Shown piece by piece: positions 17,388-26,406 of a stretch of DNA of 43,277 nt (its first letter is position 1; each line of letters opens with the position of its first letter). Origin of the DNA: CAZWVR01 sp964637235 (lineage in GTDB: Bacteria > Bacteroidota > Bacteroidia > Bacteroidales > S143-33). Made by a program: the position numbers and the translations under genes. The stretch lies in contig CAZWVR010000009.1 of NCBI GenBank assembly GCA_964637235.1, positions 1 to 43,277 of the forward strand. Reading direction: 5' to 3'. The notes below the pieces were generated by a model. It saw only the letters and a list, made by a program, of their open reading frames with translations, did no database searches and was not told where the DNA came from.

Positions 17388-19181
17388 ATGGTCAAAAGAG
17401 AAAATATTCGCAATTTTTGTATTATTGCTCATATAGACCATGGAAAAAGTACACTTGCCGATAGATTATTGGAAAAGACAGGTACTATTGAAAAATTAGA
17501 GCAAGAACAGGTTTTGGATAATATGGATTTGGAGAGAGAAAGAGGAATTACTATAAAAAGTCATGCGGTTAGAATGGAATATGAATATGAAGGAGAAACC
17601 TATATTTTAAATTTAATAGATACACCTGGCCATGTAGATTTTTCGTATGAAGTATCGCGTTCAATAGCTGCTTCGGAAGGGGCATTACTTGTAGTGGATG
17701 CTACACAAGGCATTCAAGCTCAGACTATTTCTAATCTTTATATGGCTATTGAGCATGATTTGGAGATAATTCCTGTATTGAATAAGATGGATATGCCAAC
17801 GGCTAAGCCTGAGGAAGTGAAAGATCAAATTGTAGATCTTTTGGGATGTGAGTACGACGATATCATTGAAGCAAGTGCCAAAACAGGTATGGGAATAGAT
17901 GAAATATTGCAAGCAATAATTACTCTCATACCACCACCTAAGGGAGATGAAAAGGCTCCTTTACAGGCACTTATTTTTGATTCCGTATATAATCCTTTTC
18001 GGGGAGTTATTGCTTATTTTAGAATTTTTAATGGAACATTGAAAAAAGGAGATAGAGTGAAATTTTTTAATACCGGACGAGAATATGAGGCACAGGAGAT
18101 AGGATATTTGACTTTGGGTTATAAAAGTACTGAAATACTTACAGCTGGCGAGGTTGGTTATATAATCTCTGGAATTAAAACTGCCCGGGAAGTACGAGTA
18201 GGGGATACTATTACCCACGTTCAAAATCCTTGTAGTGAGCCTATTGCTGGTTTTGAGGAAGCAAAGCCTATGGTTTTTGCTGGTGTATATCCTGTCGATT
18301 CAGATGATTACGAAGATTTACGCTCTGCTCTTGAAAAACTCCAACTTAATGATCCTGCTTTAACATTTCAACAAGAATCTTCATTGGCACTTGGGTTCGG
18401 TTATAGATGTGGATTTTTGGGTTTATTACATATGGAAATTGTTCAAGAAAGACTCGATAGAGAGTTCAATATGAATGTTATAACTACTGTGCCTAATGTT
18501 AATTATATTGTTCATACCAAAAAAGGTGAGGTTAAAGAGATACATAATCCCGCAGAACTGCCAGATCCAAAGTTTATTGATTATATTGAGGAACCATTTA
18601 TAGAAGCTCAAATAATTACAATGACTGATTATATAGGAGGTATTATGAAACTCTGTCTTGATAAACGAGGAGTGCTTAAAAAACAGGAATTTATGACAGG
18701 TAATAGGGTAGATTTGATTTTTGAGATGCCGTTGGCTGAAATTGTATTTGATTTTTATGATAAACTAAAAAGTGTATCAAAAGGCTATGCTTCTTTTGAT
18801 TATCATCATATTGGTTATAGAAAATCTAATTTAGTTAAGTTGGATATTTTGCTTAATGGACAGAGGGTTGATGCCCTATCAACTCTTATCCACGCGGATA
18901 ATGCCTATTCTTTTGGAAAACGAATGACCGAAAAATTAAAAGAACTTATTCCTCGCCATCAATTTGATATTGCTATCCAAGCTGCAATTGGCTCACGGGT
19001 TATAGCTCGTTCTACTATAAAAGCTCTTAGAAAAGATGTGACTGCTAAGTGTTATGGAGGAGATATTACCAGAAAACGAAAACTACTTGAAAAACAGAAA
19101 AAAGGTAAAAAGAAAATGAAGCAAATAGGTAAAGTTAATGTGCCGCAAAAAGCCTTTTTATATGTTCTAAAAATAGATTAA
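17388..19181 (+). CDS. lepA: Elongation factor 4 (LepA)
   Basis: A 597-residue translational GTPase that acts on ribosomes and helps in initiation or stress recovery. G motifs: AHIDHGKST (P loop), DTPGHVDF, and NKMDMP; domain II and the EF-G-like domains follow, and the C-terminal LepA-specific region contains IGSRVIARSTIKALRKDVTAKCYGGD. Length is normal. It has its own promoter just upstream and is 107 bases from the citrate synthase gene. Confidence 0.97.
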   Translation: MVKRENIRNFCIIAHIDHGKSTLADRLLEKTGTIEKLEQEQVLDNMDLERERGITIKSHAVRMEYEYEGETYILNLIDTPGHVDFSYEVSRSIAASEGALLVVDATQGIQAQTISNLYMAIEHDLEIIPVLNKMDMPTAKPEEVKDQIVDLLGCEYDDIIEASAKTGMGIDEILQAIITLIPPPKGDEKAPLQALIFDSVYNPFRGVIAYFRIFNGTLKKGDRVKFFNTGREYEAQEIGYLTLGYKSTEILTAGEVGYIISGIKTAREVRVGDTITHVQNPCSEPIAGFEEAKPMVFAGVYPVDSDDYEDLRSALEKLQLNDPALTFQQESSLALGFGYRCGFLGLLHMEIVQERLDREFNMNVITTVPNVNYIVHTKKGEVKEIHNPAELPDPKFIDYIEEPFIEAQIITMTDYIGGIMKLCLDKRGVLKKQEFMTGNRVDLIFEMPLAEIVFDFYDKLKSVSKGYASFDYHHIGYRKSNLVKLDILLNGQRVDALSTLIHADNAYSFGKRMTEKLKELIPRHQFDIAIQAAIGSRVIARSTIKALRKDVTAKCYGGDITRKRKLLEKQKKGKKKMKQIGKVNVPQKAFLYVLKID

Positions 19182-19288
19182 ATACAATTTATTTTAACTT
19201 TCTCAAAAGCTTTTTTTTCTATTTAATAGCATTTAAAAACAGCAATTTTTTTTATATTTTTATCTGTGAAATTAAAAAATTCATTGTT

Positions 19289-20602
19289 ATGGATAAAACT
19301 AAGTTATTCTCAAAATTAGCTCAAAAAATAGATGAACACCGTCCACGTACCACCCGTCTTTTAAAAGAATTTGGCGATGTAAAAGCCGATGAAGTAAAAA
19401 TTAGACAAGTCATAGGTGGTATGCGTGGCATAAAATGTCTTGTCACGGATATCTCTTACTTGGATCCTTATGAAGGTATTCGCTATCGTGGTATGACGCT
19501 TCCGGAAGTATTTGAAAAGCTTCCTAAACCCAAAGGAAAACAATATCCATATGTAGAGGGATTGTTTTATCTATTACTTACAGGGGAAATTCCCACTGAG
19601 GAAGAAGTATTGGAAATTGTGGAGATATGGAAGCAAAATCGTAGATTACCACAATATGTTATTGATGTGTTAAGAGCCCTTCCTCGTGATACGCATCCTA
19701 TGACAATGTTTTCAGCTGCTGTATTGGCTATGCAAAGAGAGTCAAAGTTCGCAAAATTTTATAAAGAGGGTTATAATAAATTGACTGCATGGCAATATAT
19801 GCTTAAAGATGCTATGGAATTATTGCCTAAGTTGCATGTTATTGCTGCTTATATATATAGAATGAAATACAAAGGAGATATACATATACCAGATAATCCT
19901 GAATTGGATTTAGGAGGAAATTTTGCTCATATGATGGGAATTCCTGAGCCTTATGATGAAGTTTCGCGTATGTATTTTATAATTCATGCAGATCATGAGA
20001 GTGGTAATGTATCTGCTCATACAGGCCATCTTGTAGCTTCTGCTCTTTCTGATTTGTATTATGCTATAAGTGCGATGCTTGACGGTTTAGCAGGACCTTT
20101 ACACGGTTTAGCAAATCAAGAAGTACTTCGCTGGATACAGGGTATGGTACAGAAATTTGGTGGAGATAGATTACCATCAGAAGAGGAAATGAAGCAATAT
20201 ATTTGGGATACTCTCAATTCAGGACAAGTAATTCCTGGTTTTGGACATGCTGTACTTAGAAAAACAGACCCACGTTATATGGTACAGCGTAATTTTGCAT
20301 TAGAACATCTTAAAGATGATTTACTCTTTAAGTATGTAGATATGTTATTTAAGCTTGTTCCACCTATATTGCAGGAGCATGGAAAAGCAAAAAATCCTTG
20401 GCCAAATGTTGACGCTCATTCTGGTGTTATACAATGGTATTATGGATTACGTGAATATGAATTTTATACAGTATTATTTGGTGTAGGAAGAGCTATTGGG
20501 GTTTCATCAAATATTATTTGGGATCGTGCATTACTTTATCCTATTGAGAGACCAAAATCTATTACTACCGATATGCTTGAAGAAATTGCTGGTATTAAGT
20601 AA
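19289..20602 (+). CDS. Citrate synthase, mitochondrial (eukaryotic) type
   Basis: A 437-residue enzyme that condenses acetyl-CoA and oxaloacetate. The active-site residues are His272 in AGPLHGLANQE, His320 in PGFGHAVLRKTDPR and Asp375 in NVDAHSG, matching His274, His320 and Asp375 of the pig enzyme almost number for number. Long stretches (NVSAHTGHL, GKAKNPWPNVDAHSG, ERPKS) are of the mitochondrial type I form and not of the hexameric GltA form of E. coli. A one-mismatch promoter box (TATCTGTG) is at 19261-19268. This type is known from some Bacteroidota, so it may be lineage-typical. Confidence 0.93.
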   Translation: MDKTKLFSKLAQKIDEHRPRTTRLLKEFGDVKADEVKIRQVIGGMRGIKCLVTDISYLDPYEGIRYRGMTLPEVFEKLPKPKGKQYPYVEGLFYLLLTGEIPTEEEVLEIVEIWKQNRRLPQYVIDVLRALPRDTHPMTMFSAAVLAMQRESKFAKFYKEGYNKLTAWQYMLKDAMELLPKLHVIAAYIYRMKYKGDIHIPDNPELDLGGNFAHMMGIPEPYDEVSRMYFIIHADHESGNVSAHTGHLVASALSDLYYAISAMLDGLAGPLHGLANQEVLRWIQGMVQKFGGDRLPSEEEMKQYIWDTLNSGQVIPGFGHAVLRKTDPRYMVQRNFALEHLKDDLLFKYVDMLFKLVPPILQEHGKAKNPWPNVDAHSGVIQWYYGLREYEFYTVLFGVGRAIGVSSNIIWDRALLYPIERPKSITTDMLEEIAGIK

Positions 20603-20656
20603 TAAACTTAAAATTTATTGGAGGCTGTTTTTGGAAAAGTTAATACGAGGCTGTCT

Positions 20657-20689
20657 AAAAAGTCCCCCTCTGTTTGTAATCAGAGGGGG
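20657..20689 (-). terminator. Terminator-like hairpin downstream of lipA, related to the korB terminator
   Basis: The arms CCCCCTCTG (20664-20672) and CAGAGGGGG (20681-20689) pair perfectly over 9 bases with an 8-base loop. Read on the minus strand the hairpin is followed by ACTTTTTAG, which suits termination of transcripts coming from lipA 158 bases away. A second pair of C-rich and G-rich runs (AGGGGGA at 20693-20699) could form an alternative pairing. Confidence 0.55.
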
Positions 20690-20790
20690 CTTAGGGGGAG
20701 TAAAATATTGAATACCAGTAAAATAACTGATAAATATATTTTTAAAAATTATTCAACCCTTAAAAAGATAACATTTTAAAAATCAATAGG

Positions 20791-20818
20791 TTGTGTTAGT
20801 GACAATTTTTTATTTTTG
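20791..20818 (+). promoter_or_regulatory. Promoter-like site facing the lipA 3' end
   Basis: TTG at 20791-20793 and TATTTTTG at 20811-20818, spaced by 17 bases, which is a little short. No plus-strand gene follows; a transcript would run antisense into the end of lipA. It may be chance in AT-rich DNA. Confidence 0.25.
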
Positions 20819-20846
20819 ACTTTTTGGTCATCCCCTGTTTTTATAT

Positions 20847-21725
20847 TCAAAGTATTTTTCCTGTATTTACATTATTTTTTCTCAAAACGTGTTTATGTGC
20901 ATTATAAGAAGATCGTACTAATGGAGCACTTTCAACATATTTAAAGCCTTTTTCTAAACCGATTTTTTTGTAATAATCAAAAATTTCTGGTTTTACATAT
21001 TCTGCTACGGGTATATTTTTAGGGGTAGGTTGGAGATATTGTCCGATTGTTAAAACTTCGCACCCTGCATTTAAAAGGTCATCCATAGTTTGTAAAACTT
21101 CATTTATAGTTTCCCCTAATCCGACCATAATACCGGATTTAGCCACCACAGAGTATTTACTAATAATTTCTATGACTTTTAAGCTTCTGCGGTAAGTAGC
21201 TCTTGATCTCACTTTTGGAGTAAGTCTTTCTACTGTTTCCAAATTATGAGAAACCACATCTGCTCCTGCTTCAATGACCAATTTAATTAGATTTTCATCA
21301 GCATCAAAGTCGGGAATTAAAGCTTCTATTGTAGTATCTGGATTAAGTTTTTTGATTTGTTTTATTGTCTCTGCCCAATGTCCAGCACCTTTATCTGGTA
21401 AATCATCTCTATCAACAGAAGTTAATACGCAATGTTTTATACCTAAGCTTTTTACGCTTCTTGCTACTTTTATAGGTTCTGTTTTGTCTGGTGGTAGTGG
21501 TTTACCTGTTTTTACGGCACAGAATCGACAAGCTCGTGTACATATATCGCCTAAAATCATCAATGTAGCAGTTCTGTGATCCCAGCAGTATCCTAAATTT
21601 GGGCATTTACCGCTTACACATATAGTATTTAGTCCATTTTGTTTTACCAGTCTATTGACTTCGGTAAAATTATATGTATGGGGCAGTTGGATTTTTAGCC
21701 AGTCAGGTTTCCGTCTTGTTTTCAT
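20847..21725 (-). CDS. lipA: Lipoyl synthase
   Basis: A 292-residue radical SAM enzyme that inserts two sulfur atoms into protein-bound octanoyl groups. Both iron-sulfur sites are complete: the auxiliary cluster motif C-x4-C-x5-C (Cys36, Cys41, Cys47), the radical SAM motif CTRACRFC (Cys62, Cys66, Cys69), and the C-terminal RSSYNA whose serine completes the auxiliary cluster. The ATG at 21725 follows the sensor gene after 4 bases. No lipB or lipoate-dependent complex is in the window. Confidence 0.96.
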   Translation of the reverse strand: MKTRRKPDWLKIQLPHTYNFTEVNRLVKQNGLNTICVSGKCPNLGYCWDHRTATLMILGDICTRACRFCAVKTGKPLPPDKTEPIKVARSVKSLGIKHCVLTSVDRDDLPDKGAGHWAETIKQIKKLNPDTTIEALIPDFDADENLIKLVIEAGADVVSHNLETVERLTPKVRSRATYRRSLKVIEIISKYSVVAKSGIMVGLGETINEVLQTMDDLLNAGCEVLTIGQYLQPTPKNIPVAEYVKPEIFDYYKKIGLEKGFKYVESAPLVRSSYNAHKHVLRKNNVNTGKIL

Positions 21726-21729
21726 TTTC

Positions 21730-23787
21730 TTATATTTGACTGAATACTATAACTTTTTCTAATTTTCCTTCTTTATCCATAATTGGGACGAAATTTTCGT
21801 TTATAAATTTATTTTTTCCTTCGACTATATATTGGATTGTTGTATATACGGTTTCTCCTTTTTTTATTCTATCCCAGATTTTTTTATAGTTGCCTAAGTT
21901 TATGAAATCACGGCTTAGGAATTTAGAGTGTTTATTTCCTATAATTTCCTCGACTTTTACATTGAGTAGTTGAGCATATTTATTATTAGCAGTTAAGTAA
22001 TCTCCGTTTATACTAAGTTCATAATAGGCGATAGATTTATTCAGGGCGAAGAATAAAGTTTCCAGAGTTTTTTGTTTATTTTTTAGCTCATTTTCATATT
22101 GAGTTTTTAATTTTTCTATTTCTTGTATTAGTTGTTTTTTCTTTTGTTCTAATTCTTTATTTTTTTCTTTTTCTTGCATTAAGAGGGTTTCAATTTCTTT
22201 AAGTTTAGCTTCTATTTTAGCAACAGCTTCGCGAGCTTTAACTTCCTGTTCAATAAGTTTTTCTGTTTGTATTTGTCGTTCTTTTAATAGTTTTTGTGTA
22301 TTTATATTTATTTTAAGTGTAGCGATAGCAGCAGCGATTGTTTCTCCTATTTTTTCAACGAATTCTATTTTATATTTTGGATATTCTTCAAATGAAGCTA
22401 ATTCAATAACTCCGTATTTTTCTTCATTTACGATAAGAGGGGTTAATAAGATAGCTTTTGGTTTATCAGAGCCTAATCCTGAGACAATTTTTATGTAGTC
22501 TTGCGGAACATCGTTCATATATATGCTTTGTCCTTCATAGAAACATTGTCCTACCAAAGTTTCTCCAATTTTTATTTTTTGTTTAATATATTTTTCTCTA
22601 TCATAAGCATAGAATGCTTTTAGTTCTAAGTATGGTTCTTCTTCATTTTCGTCATTATATATGTATATACCACCTAAAACAGAGTTTGTATAGTTTACTA
22701 TATGTGCAATTACTTCTCTAATTAATTTATCCATGTCATTTCCAGCGTTTCTGATAATTTCGTTGATTTCAGCGATACCTTGCGAAATCCAGCTTCTTTG
22801 AGCGTTTTCAATTCGTCTGAGTTCAGCTTCTTTTTGAGCTTTGATAAGGTTATCCCGCATTTTTAATAGAGCGTTTCCAAGTACGTCGTCTTTACTGAGT
22901 GGTGTAAATTCTGTGTCAAATTTATTTGCACCAATTTGCAGAGCGAAATCAGATATTTTTTTCAACCCTTCTACTAAGCGTTTAAGTGCTGCGCTCATAC
23001 GTCCTATTTCGTCTTTTGATGTTTCGAGTTTTATCTCTGGCAATACTCCTAAACTCATTGTTTCTATTATATCTGTAATTTTTTGGAGTTTTAGCAATCT
23101 TCGTCTTAATATTAGGAGGATTATTACAGTAATTATAATGAAAAAGATGGAGATATATACTGTATATACTTTGAAATTTTCAAACATTTGAGAACTTTGT
23201 TCTAAAAATTCTTTGAAATGTTGTTCTTGTATATTTAGTAGTAAGTCAATTTGTTTAACTAATCTTTTGTTTAATTCTACAATTTCTCCATTTTCTCTTA
23301 TACGAGGGAGGATAAAGAACATCACTACGGGGTTGTTATAATCGCTATATTGTGTTAATTCTTTCATAATTGCGTAGTCTTCATCTATGATACTATCTAA
23401 TGTAAAAGAAAGCTTATAGAAAATAACCTGTTCTTCTTTTGACCATTCACGGGCGTAAAATTTTAGCTGTTGTCTTAACTGGGGAAGTTCTACATCTAAA
23501 ATTTTTATAAGTTCTTTTTTTGAGGCAGCAGCTGTATCTCTATCGATAAATACCCAGTTTTTCATAAGAGATTCGGCTCGGACAACTTTATATTTTAAAT
23601 GGTTTGTTAGTTTAAAAGAGGTTAAATGGATTTTGTAAACTTTTTTGTCTAAGTAGAATTTTTTTTCGAACTGGAAATAGTTGAAAAAGGTGAATGTGAT
23701 AAAAATTAGGTCTATAAAAAGCAATCCTAATATTATGTTAAATAATAAAACACCTTGTTTTTTCTTTTTTGTTTTTATTTCATTCAT
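21730..23787 (-). CDS. Membrane sensor protein: HAMP, GAF, coiled coil and PAS, no output domain
   Basis: A 685-residue protein. Membrane helices lie at about 13-37 and 207-228 and enclose a helical periplasmic domain of about 170 residues. A HAMP linker and following helices cover about 229-335, a GAF domain about 355-490 (GGIYIYND, GETLVGQCFYEGQSIYMNDVP, AILLTPLIVNEEKYGVIELASF), a Lys/Glu-rich coiled coil about 495-575, and a PAS domain runs to the end (ENFVPIMDKEGKLEKVIVFSQI). No histidine kinase, cyclase, GGDEF, phosphatase or chemotaxis signalling region is present. It is 4 bases upstream of lipA and would be cotranscribed. It may signal through a partner protein; function unknown. Confidence 0.75.
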   Translation of the reverse strand: MNEIKTKKKKQGVLLFNIILGLLFIDLIFITFTFFNYFQFEKKFYLDKKVYKIHLTSFKLTNHLKYKVVRAESLMKNWVFIDRDTAAASKKELIKILDVELPQLRQQLKFYAREWSKEEQVIFYKLSFTLDSIIDEDYAIMKELTQYSDYNNPVVMFFILPRIRENGEIVELNKRLVKQIDLLLNIQEQHFKEFLEQSSQMFENFKVYTVYISIFFIIITVIILLILRRRLLKLQKITDIIETMSLGVLPEIKLETSKDEIGRMSAALKRLVEGLKKISDFALQIGANKFDTEFTPLSKDDVLGNALLKMRDNLIKAQKEAELRRIENAQRSWISQGIAEINEIIRNAGNDMDKLIREVIAHIVNYTNSVLGGIYIYNDENEEEPYLELKAFYAYDREKYIKQKIKIGETLVGQCFYEGQSIYMNDVPQDYIKIVSGLGSDKPKAILLTPLIVNEEKYGVIELASFEEYPKYKIEFVEKIGETIAAAIATLKININTQKLLKERQIQTEKLIEQEVKAREAVAKIEAKLKEIETLLMQEKEKNKELEQKKKQLIQEIEKLKTQYENELKNKQKTLETLFFALNKSIAYYELSINGDYLTANNKYAQLLNVKVEEIIGNKHSKFLSRDFINLGNYKKIWDRIKKGETVYTTIQYIVEGKNKFINENFVPIMDKEGKLEKVIVFSQI

Positions 23788-23821
23788 TTTATTATGATTT
23801 TAATGATAAATACTTGTAAAA

Positions 23822-23829
23822 CAAAGATA
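23822..23829 (-). promoter_or_regulatory. Putative -7 promoter box of the sensor-lipA operon
   Basis: On the minus strand the box reads TATCTTTG, an exact match to TAnnTTTG, 35 bases before the sensor ATG at 23787. No TTG is seen at -33; that position is inside a long A tract. Confidence 0.45.
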
Positions 23830-23895
23830 TTATTTTTTTTTTTAACACTAAAAATTTTCTTTTATATTAAAAATTTTTATATTTAAATTCAAGAT

Positions 23896-24471
23896 ATGCG
23901 ACAATATGTAGCAAATAAAATTTATTATCTTTTTTTAGGTTTAATAGTTTTAGTTATAATATGGTTGCACGTTAGTGGATATTTATCAGTTAATTATTTA
24001 AATGAAAAGTTTTCAAAATTTGGTTATGCAATAGGTATAGTATTTTTTATAATTGCTACTTTTAGGATTTTTCTTTTAATACCGCATACAACTTTTGTAA
24101 TTCTTGCCTTATTATTATTTCCGGGAAAATTTTGGCTTATCTTTTTTTTATCAGTGATAACTCTTTTTACTTCTGGGTCTTTATTATATCTTTTAGGAGA
24201 CAAGATAAAGATACTTAATTTTCGCAATAATCCTAAGGTTGAGATTATAAAGCATAAATTAAAAGAAAAATTTGATAAATATGGCATTTTTATTATTGCG
24301 TTGTGGTCTATTGTGCCAATTTTTAATAATGATCTTTTAATTTACAGTGCTTCTGTGCTGCATATTAAGTATTGGAAGTTTATGGGTATCGATGTTTTAT
24401 TTCACGCTGTGTTATATGCTATTATTATATGGGGCAGTTCTTTGTTTCCTAACATAATAAAATTTTTATAA
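23896..24471 (+). CDS. VTT-domain (TVP38/DedA-like) membrane protein
   Basis: A 191-residue inner membrane protein with about five hydrophobic segments. The pattern LLIPHTTFVILALLLFPG followed by a Gly-poor LLYLLGDK and later WSIVPIFNNDLLIYSASVLHIKYWKFMG resembles the VTT/SNARE-associated domain, in which re-entrant loops around Pro are conserved; such proteins act in lipid flipping or membrane homeostasis. The match is from pattern only and some family Gly and Arg positions are not obvious. Its TAA overlaps the ATG of the following gene by 1 base (TAATG), which indicates coupling. Confidence 0.6.
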   Translation: MRQYVANKIYYLFLGLIVLVIIWLHVSGYLSVNYLNEKFSKFGYAIGIVFFIIATFRIFLLIPHTTFVILALLLFPGKFWLIFFLSVITLFTSGSLLYLLGDKIKILNFRNNPKVEIIKHKLKEKFDKYGIFIIALWSIVPIFNNDLLIYSASVLHIKYWKFMGIDVLFHAVLYAIIIWGSSLFPNIIKFL

Positions 24472-26336
24472 TGAAAAAGTTAGTATTTTTTGTATTATTT
24501 TTTTCAATTGTAATTGTTGTTTTTGGTCAAACAAAACCTAAAAATAAAAGAATTGAGAGACTTTTCAAAAAAGCTTTATCTGCTTATACATTGGAGTATT
24601 ATGATCAAGCAGAACGTTATTGTAAGAAGGTAATTAAACGAGATAAACATTTCACAGGAGGTTATGTATTATATTCTCAGATAGAATTTGATCAAGGGCA
24701 TTATTTAGAGGCTATAAAATACATAAAAAGAGCGATTAAAATAGATACAAATTATGCGCAGGCTTATATTCAAGCGGCGGAATATTATTTAGCTGTGGAT
24801 TCATTAGATATTGCTAAAAAATATGCTTTACAAGGATATAGATTATCTCAAGACGAGAATATTAAAACTTTGGCATTAAAATATGTTAAAATAGCTGATT
24901 TTAGGCAATATCAATATCAGCATCCGCAAAAAATAGTTATGCATAGACTCCCTAATTCAATAAATACTACCGCTGATGAATATTTCCCTACTATATCTGC
25001 TGATGGTTCAGTTTTATACTATACTCATAATGATGGCAATGAGGACATATATTTTTCTTTAAGAGTGAATGATACGGATTGGACAGAAGGTATGAGTCTT
25101 TCTCCGATGTTAAATACAGAATATTATAACGAAGGCGCTCATACTTTTACTTCTGATGGTAAGAAAATTATTTTTACCAGATGCTTTAATAGTTGTAATA
25201 TATATTTTTCAGAAAAGAAAAATGATATATGGACGGAGCCTGTAATATTTCCTTCTACAGTAAATATAGCACGCTGGAATACGCAACCGTGTATATCATC
25301 GGATGGACGTACTCTTTATTTTGTTAGTAATAGTCCTAAGGGCAAAGGGGGAGCAGATATTTGGGTTTCACATTATTTAGGTAATGGTCGATGGTCTAAG
25401 GCAGAAAATCTTGGGGATAGTATAAACACAGATAAAGATGATATGTCTCCTGTTATAAGTTTTGATAATAAAACGTTGTTCTTTGTTTCAAATGGAAGGA
25501 TAGGAATGGGAGGTTTTGATATTTATATGGCAAAAAAGGATTCAAATGGAGTTTGGCATAGTCCTGTTAATTTAGGTTATCCAATAAATAATAAATATGA
25601 TCAATTTAGACTTATAGTAGATCATACGGGTAAAACTGCATATATTAGTTCTTACACGGATAGTATTTATAAGCTTGATTTATATTATTTTACTTTGCCT
25701 AAGCCTTTTCGCCCTACTCCTACTTTTACTTTAAAATTACATGTATTTGATGATATTACTCATAAAAAATTAAAAGCGAATATTTTGGTTATTGATTTAA
25801 AAAATAAGGATACTGTTTTTACTGATTATTCAGATTATTTTGTGGTTCCATTGCCGCAGAAGGGTATTTATGCTGTTGATGTATTGCCTCCTAAGGGGTA
25901 TTTATTTTATTCAGAGAATATAGATTTACGGTCTCTATCAGATACAGTATATACTTTTGAGAAAGATTTGTATATAAAACCGATAACTAAGGCAAGTAAG
26001 ATAATTTTGCAGAATATACTTTTTGATTTTGATTCTTGGAAATTAAAATCGGCTTCGTATTCAGAGCTTGATAAGCTGGTTTTATTTTTAAAGAATAATC
26101 CGAAAGTAAAAATAGAAGTAGGCGGGCATACAGACAATAAAGGTTCTTCTGACTATAATATGGAGCTTTCAGAGAAAAGAGCTAAGGCAGTTGCGGAATA
26201 TATTATTTCAAAGGGAATAGATCCCCAGAGGGTATCGTATAAAGGTTATGGATATACTCAACCCATAGCAGATAATTCTACTGAAGAGGGTCGTAGATTA
26301 AATCGGCGTACAGAGATAAAGATTATAATGCACTGA
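24471..26336 (+). CDS. PorE-like OmpA-family protein with TPR and beta-propeller repeats
   Basis: A 621-residue exported protein with signal peptide MKKLVFFVLFFSIVIVVFGQ. Domain order: TPR-like repeats about 25-140, WD40/PD40-like propeller blades about 155-395 (repeated PTISADGSVLYYT, QPCISSDGRTLYFVS, SPVISFDNKTLFFVS), a small beta-sandwich about 415-500, and an OmpA C-terminal peptidoglycan-binding domain about 505-621 (GHTDNKGS, ELSEKRAKAVAEYI). This is the layout described for PorE of type IX secretion, which anchors the machinery to peptidoglycan. PorE is a lipoprotein, but no lipobox is visible here, so it may be a related family member instead. Confidence 0.8.
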   Translation: MKKLVFFVLFFSIVIVVFGQTKPKNKRIERLFKKALSAYTLEYYDQAERYCKKVIKRDKHFTGGYVLYSQIEFDQGHYLEAIKYIKRAIKIDTNYAQAYIQAAEYYLAVDSLDIAKKYALQGYRLSQDENIKTLALKYVKIADFRQYQYQHPQKIVMHRLPNSINTTADEYFPTISADGSVLYYTHNDGNEDIYFSLRVNDTDWTEGMSLSPMLNTEYYNEGAHTFTSDGKKIIFTRCFNSCNIYFSEKKNDIWTEPVIFPSTVNIARWNTQPCISSDGRTLYFVSNSPKGKGGADIWVSHYLGNGRWSKAENLGDSINTDKDDMSPVISFDNKTLFFVSNGRIGMGGFDIYMAKKDSNGVWHSPVNLGYPINNKYDQFRLIVDHTGKTAYISSYTDSIYKLDLYYFTLPKPFRPTPTFTLKLHVFDDITHKKLKANILVIDLKNKDTVFTDYSDYFVVPLPQKGIYAVDVLPPKGYLFYSENIDLRSLSDTVYTFEKDLYIKPITKASKIILQNILFDFDSWKLKSASYSELDKLVLFLKNNPKVKIEVGGHTDNKGSSDYNMELSEKRAKAVAEYIISKGIDPQRVSYKGYGYTQPIADNSTEEGRRLNRRTEIKIIMH

Positions 26337-26406
26337 TAATTAGTAAATAATATTTATTTAATAAACTAATAGTTTTAGAGAATTAATTATTATTTAAAGA
26401 GTTGAG

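Noticed and set aside
20645..20703. Remnant of an insertion sequence after the citrate synthase gene
   Set aside because: GAGGCTGTCTAAAAAG resembles transposon ends, but there is no second end, target duplication or transposase fragment, so I list only the hairpin.
26338..26370. AT-only inverted repeat between the OmpA-family gene and dtd as a bidirectional terminator
   Set aside because: The pairing is imperfect, has almost no G-C pairs and no proper T tract; such repeats are common in AT-rich gaps.
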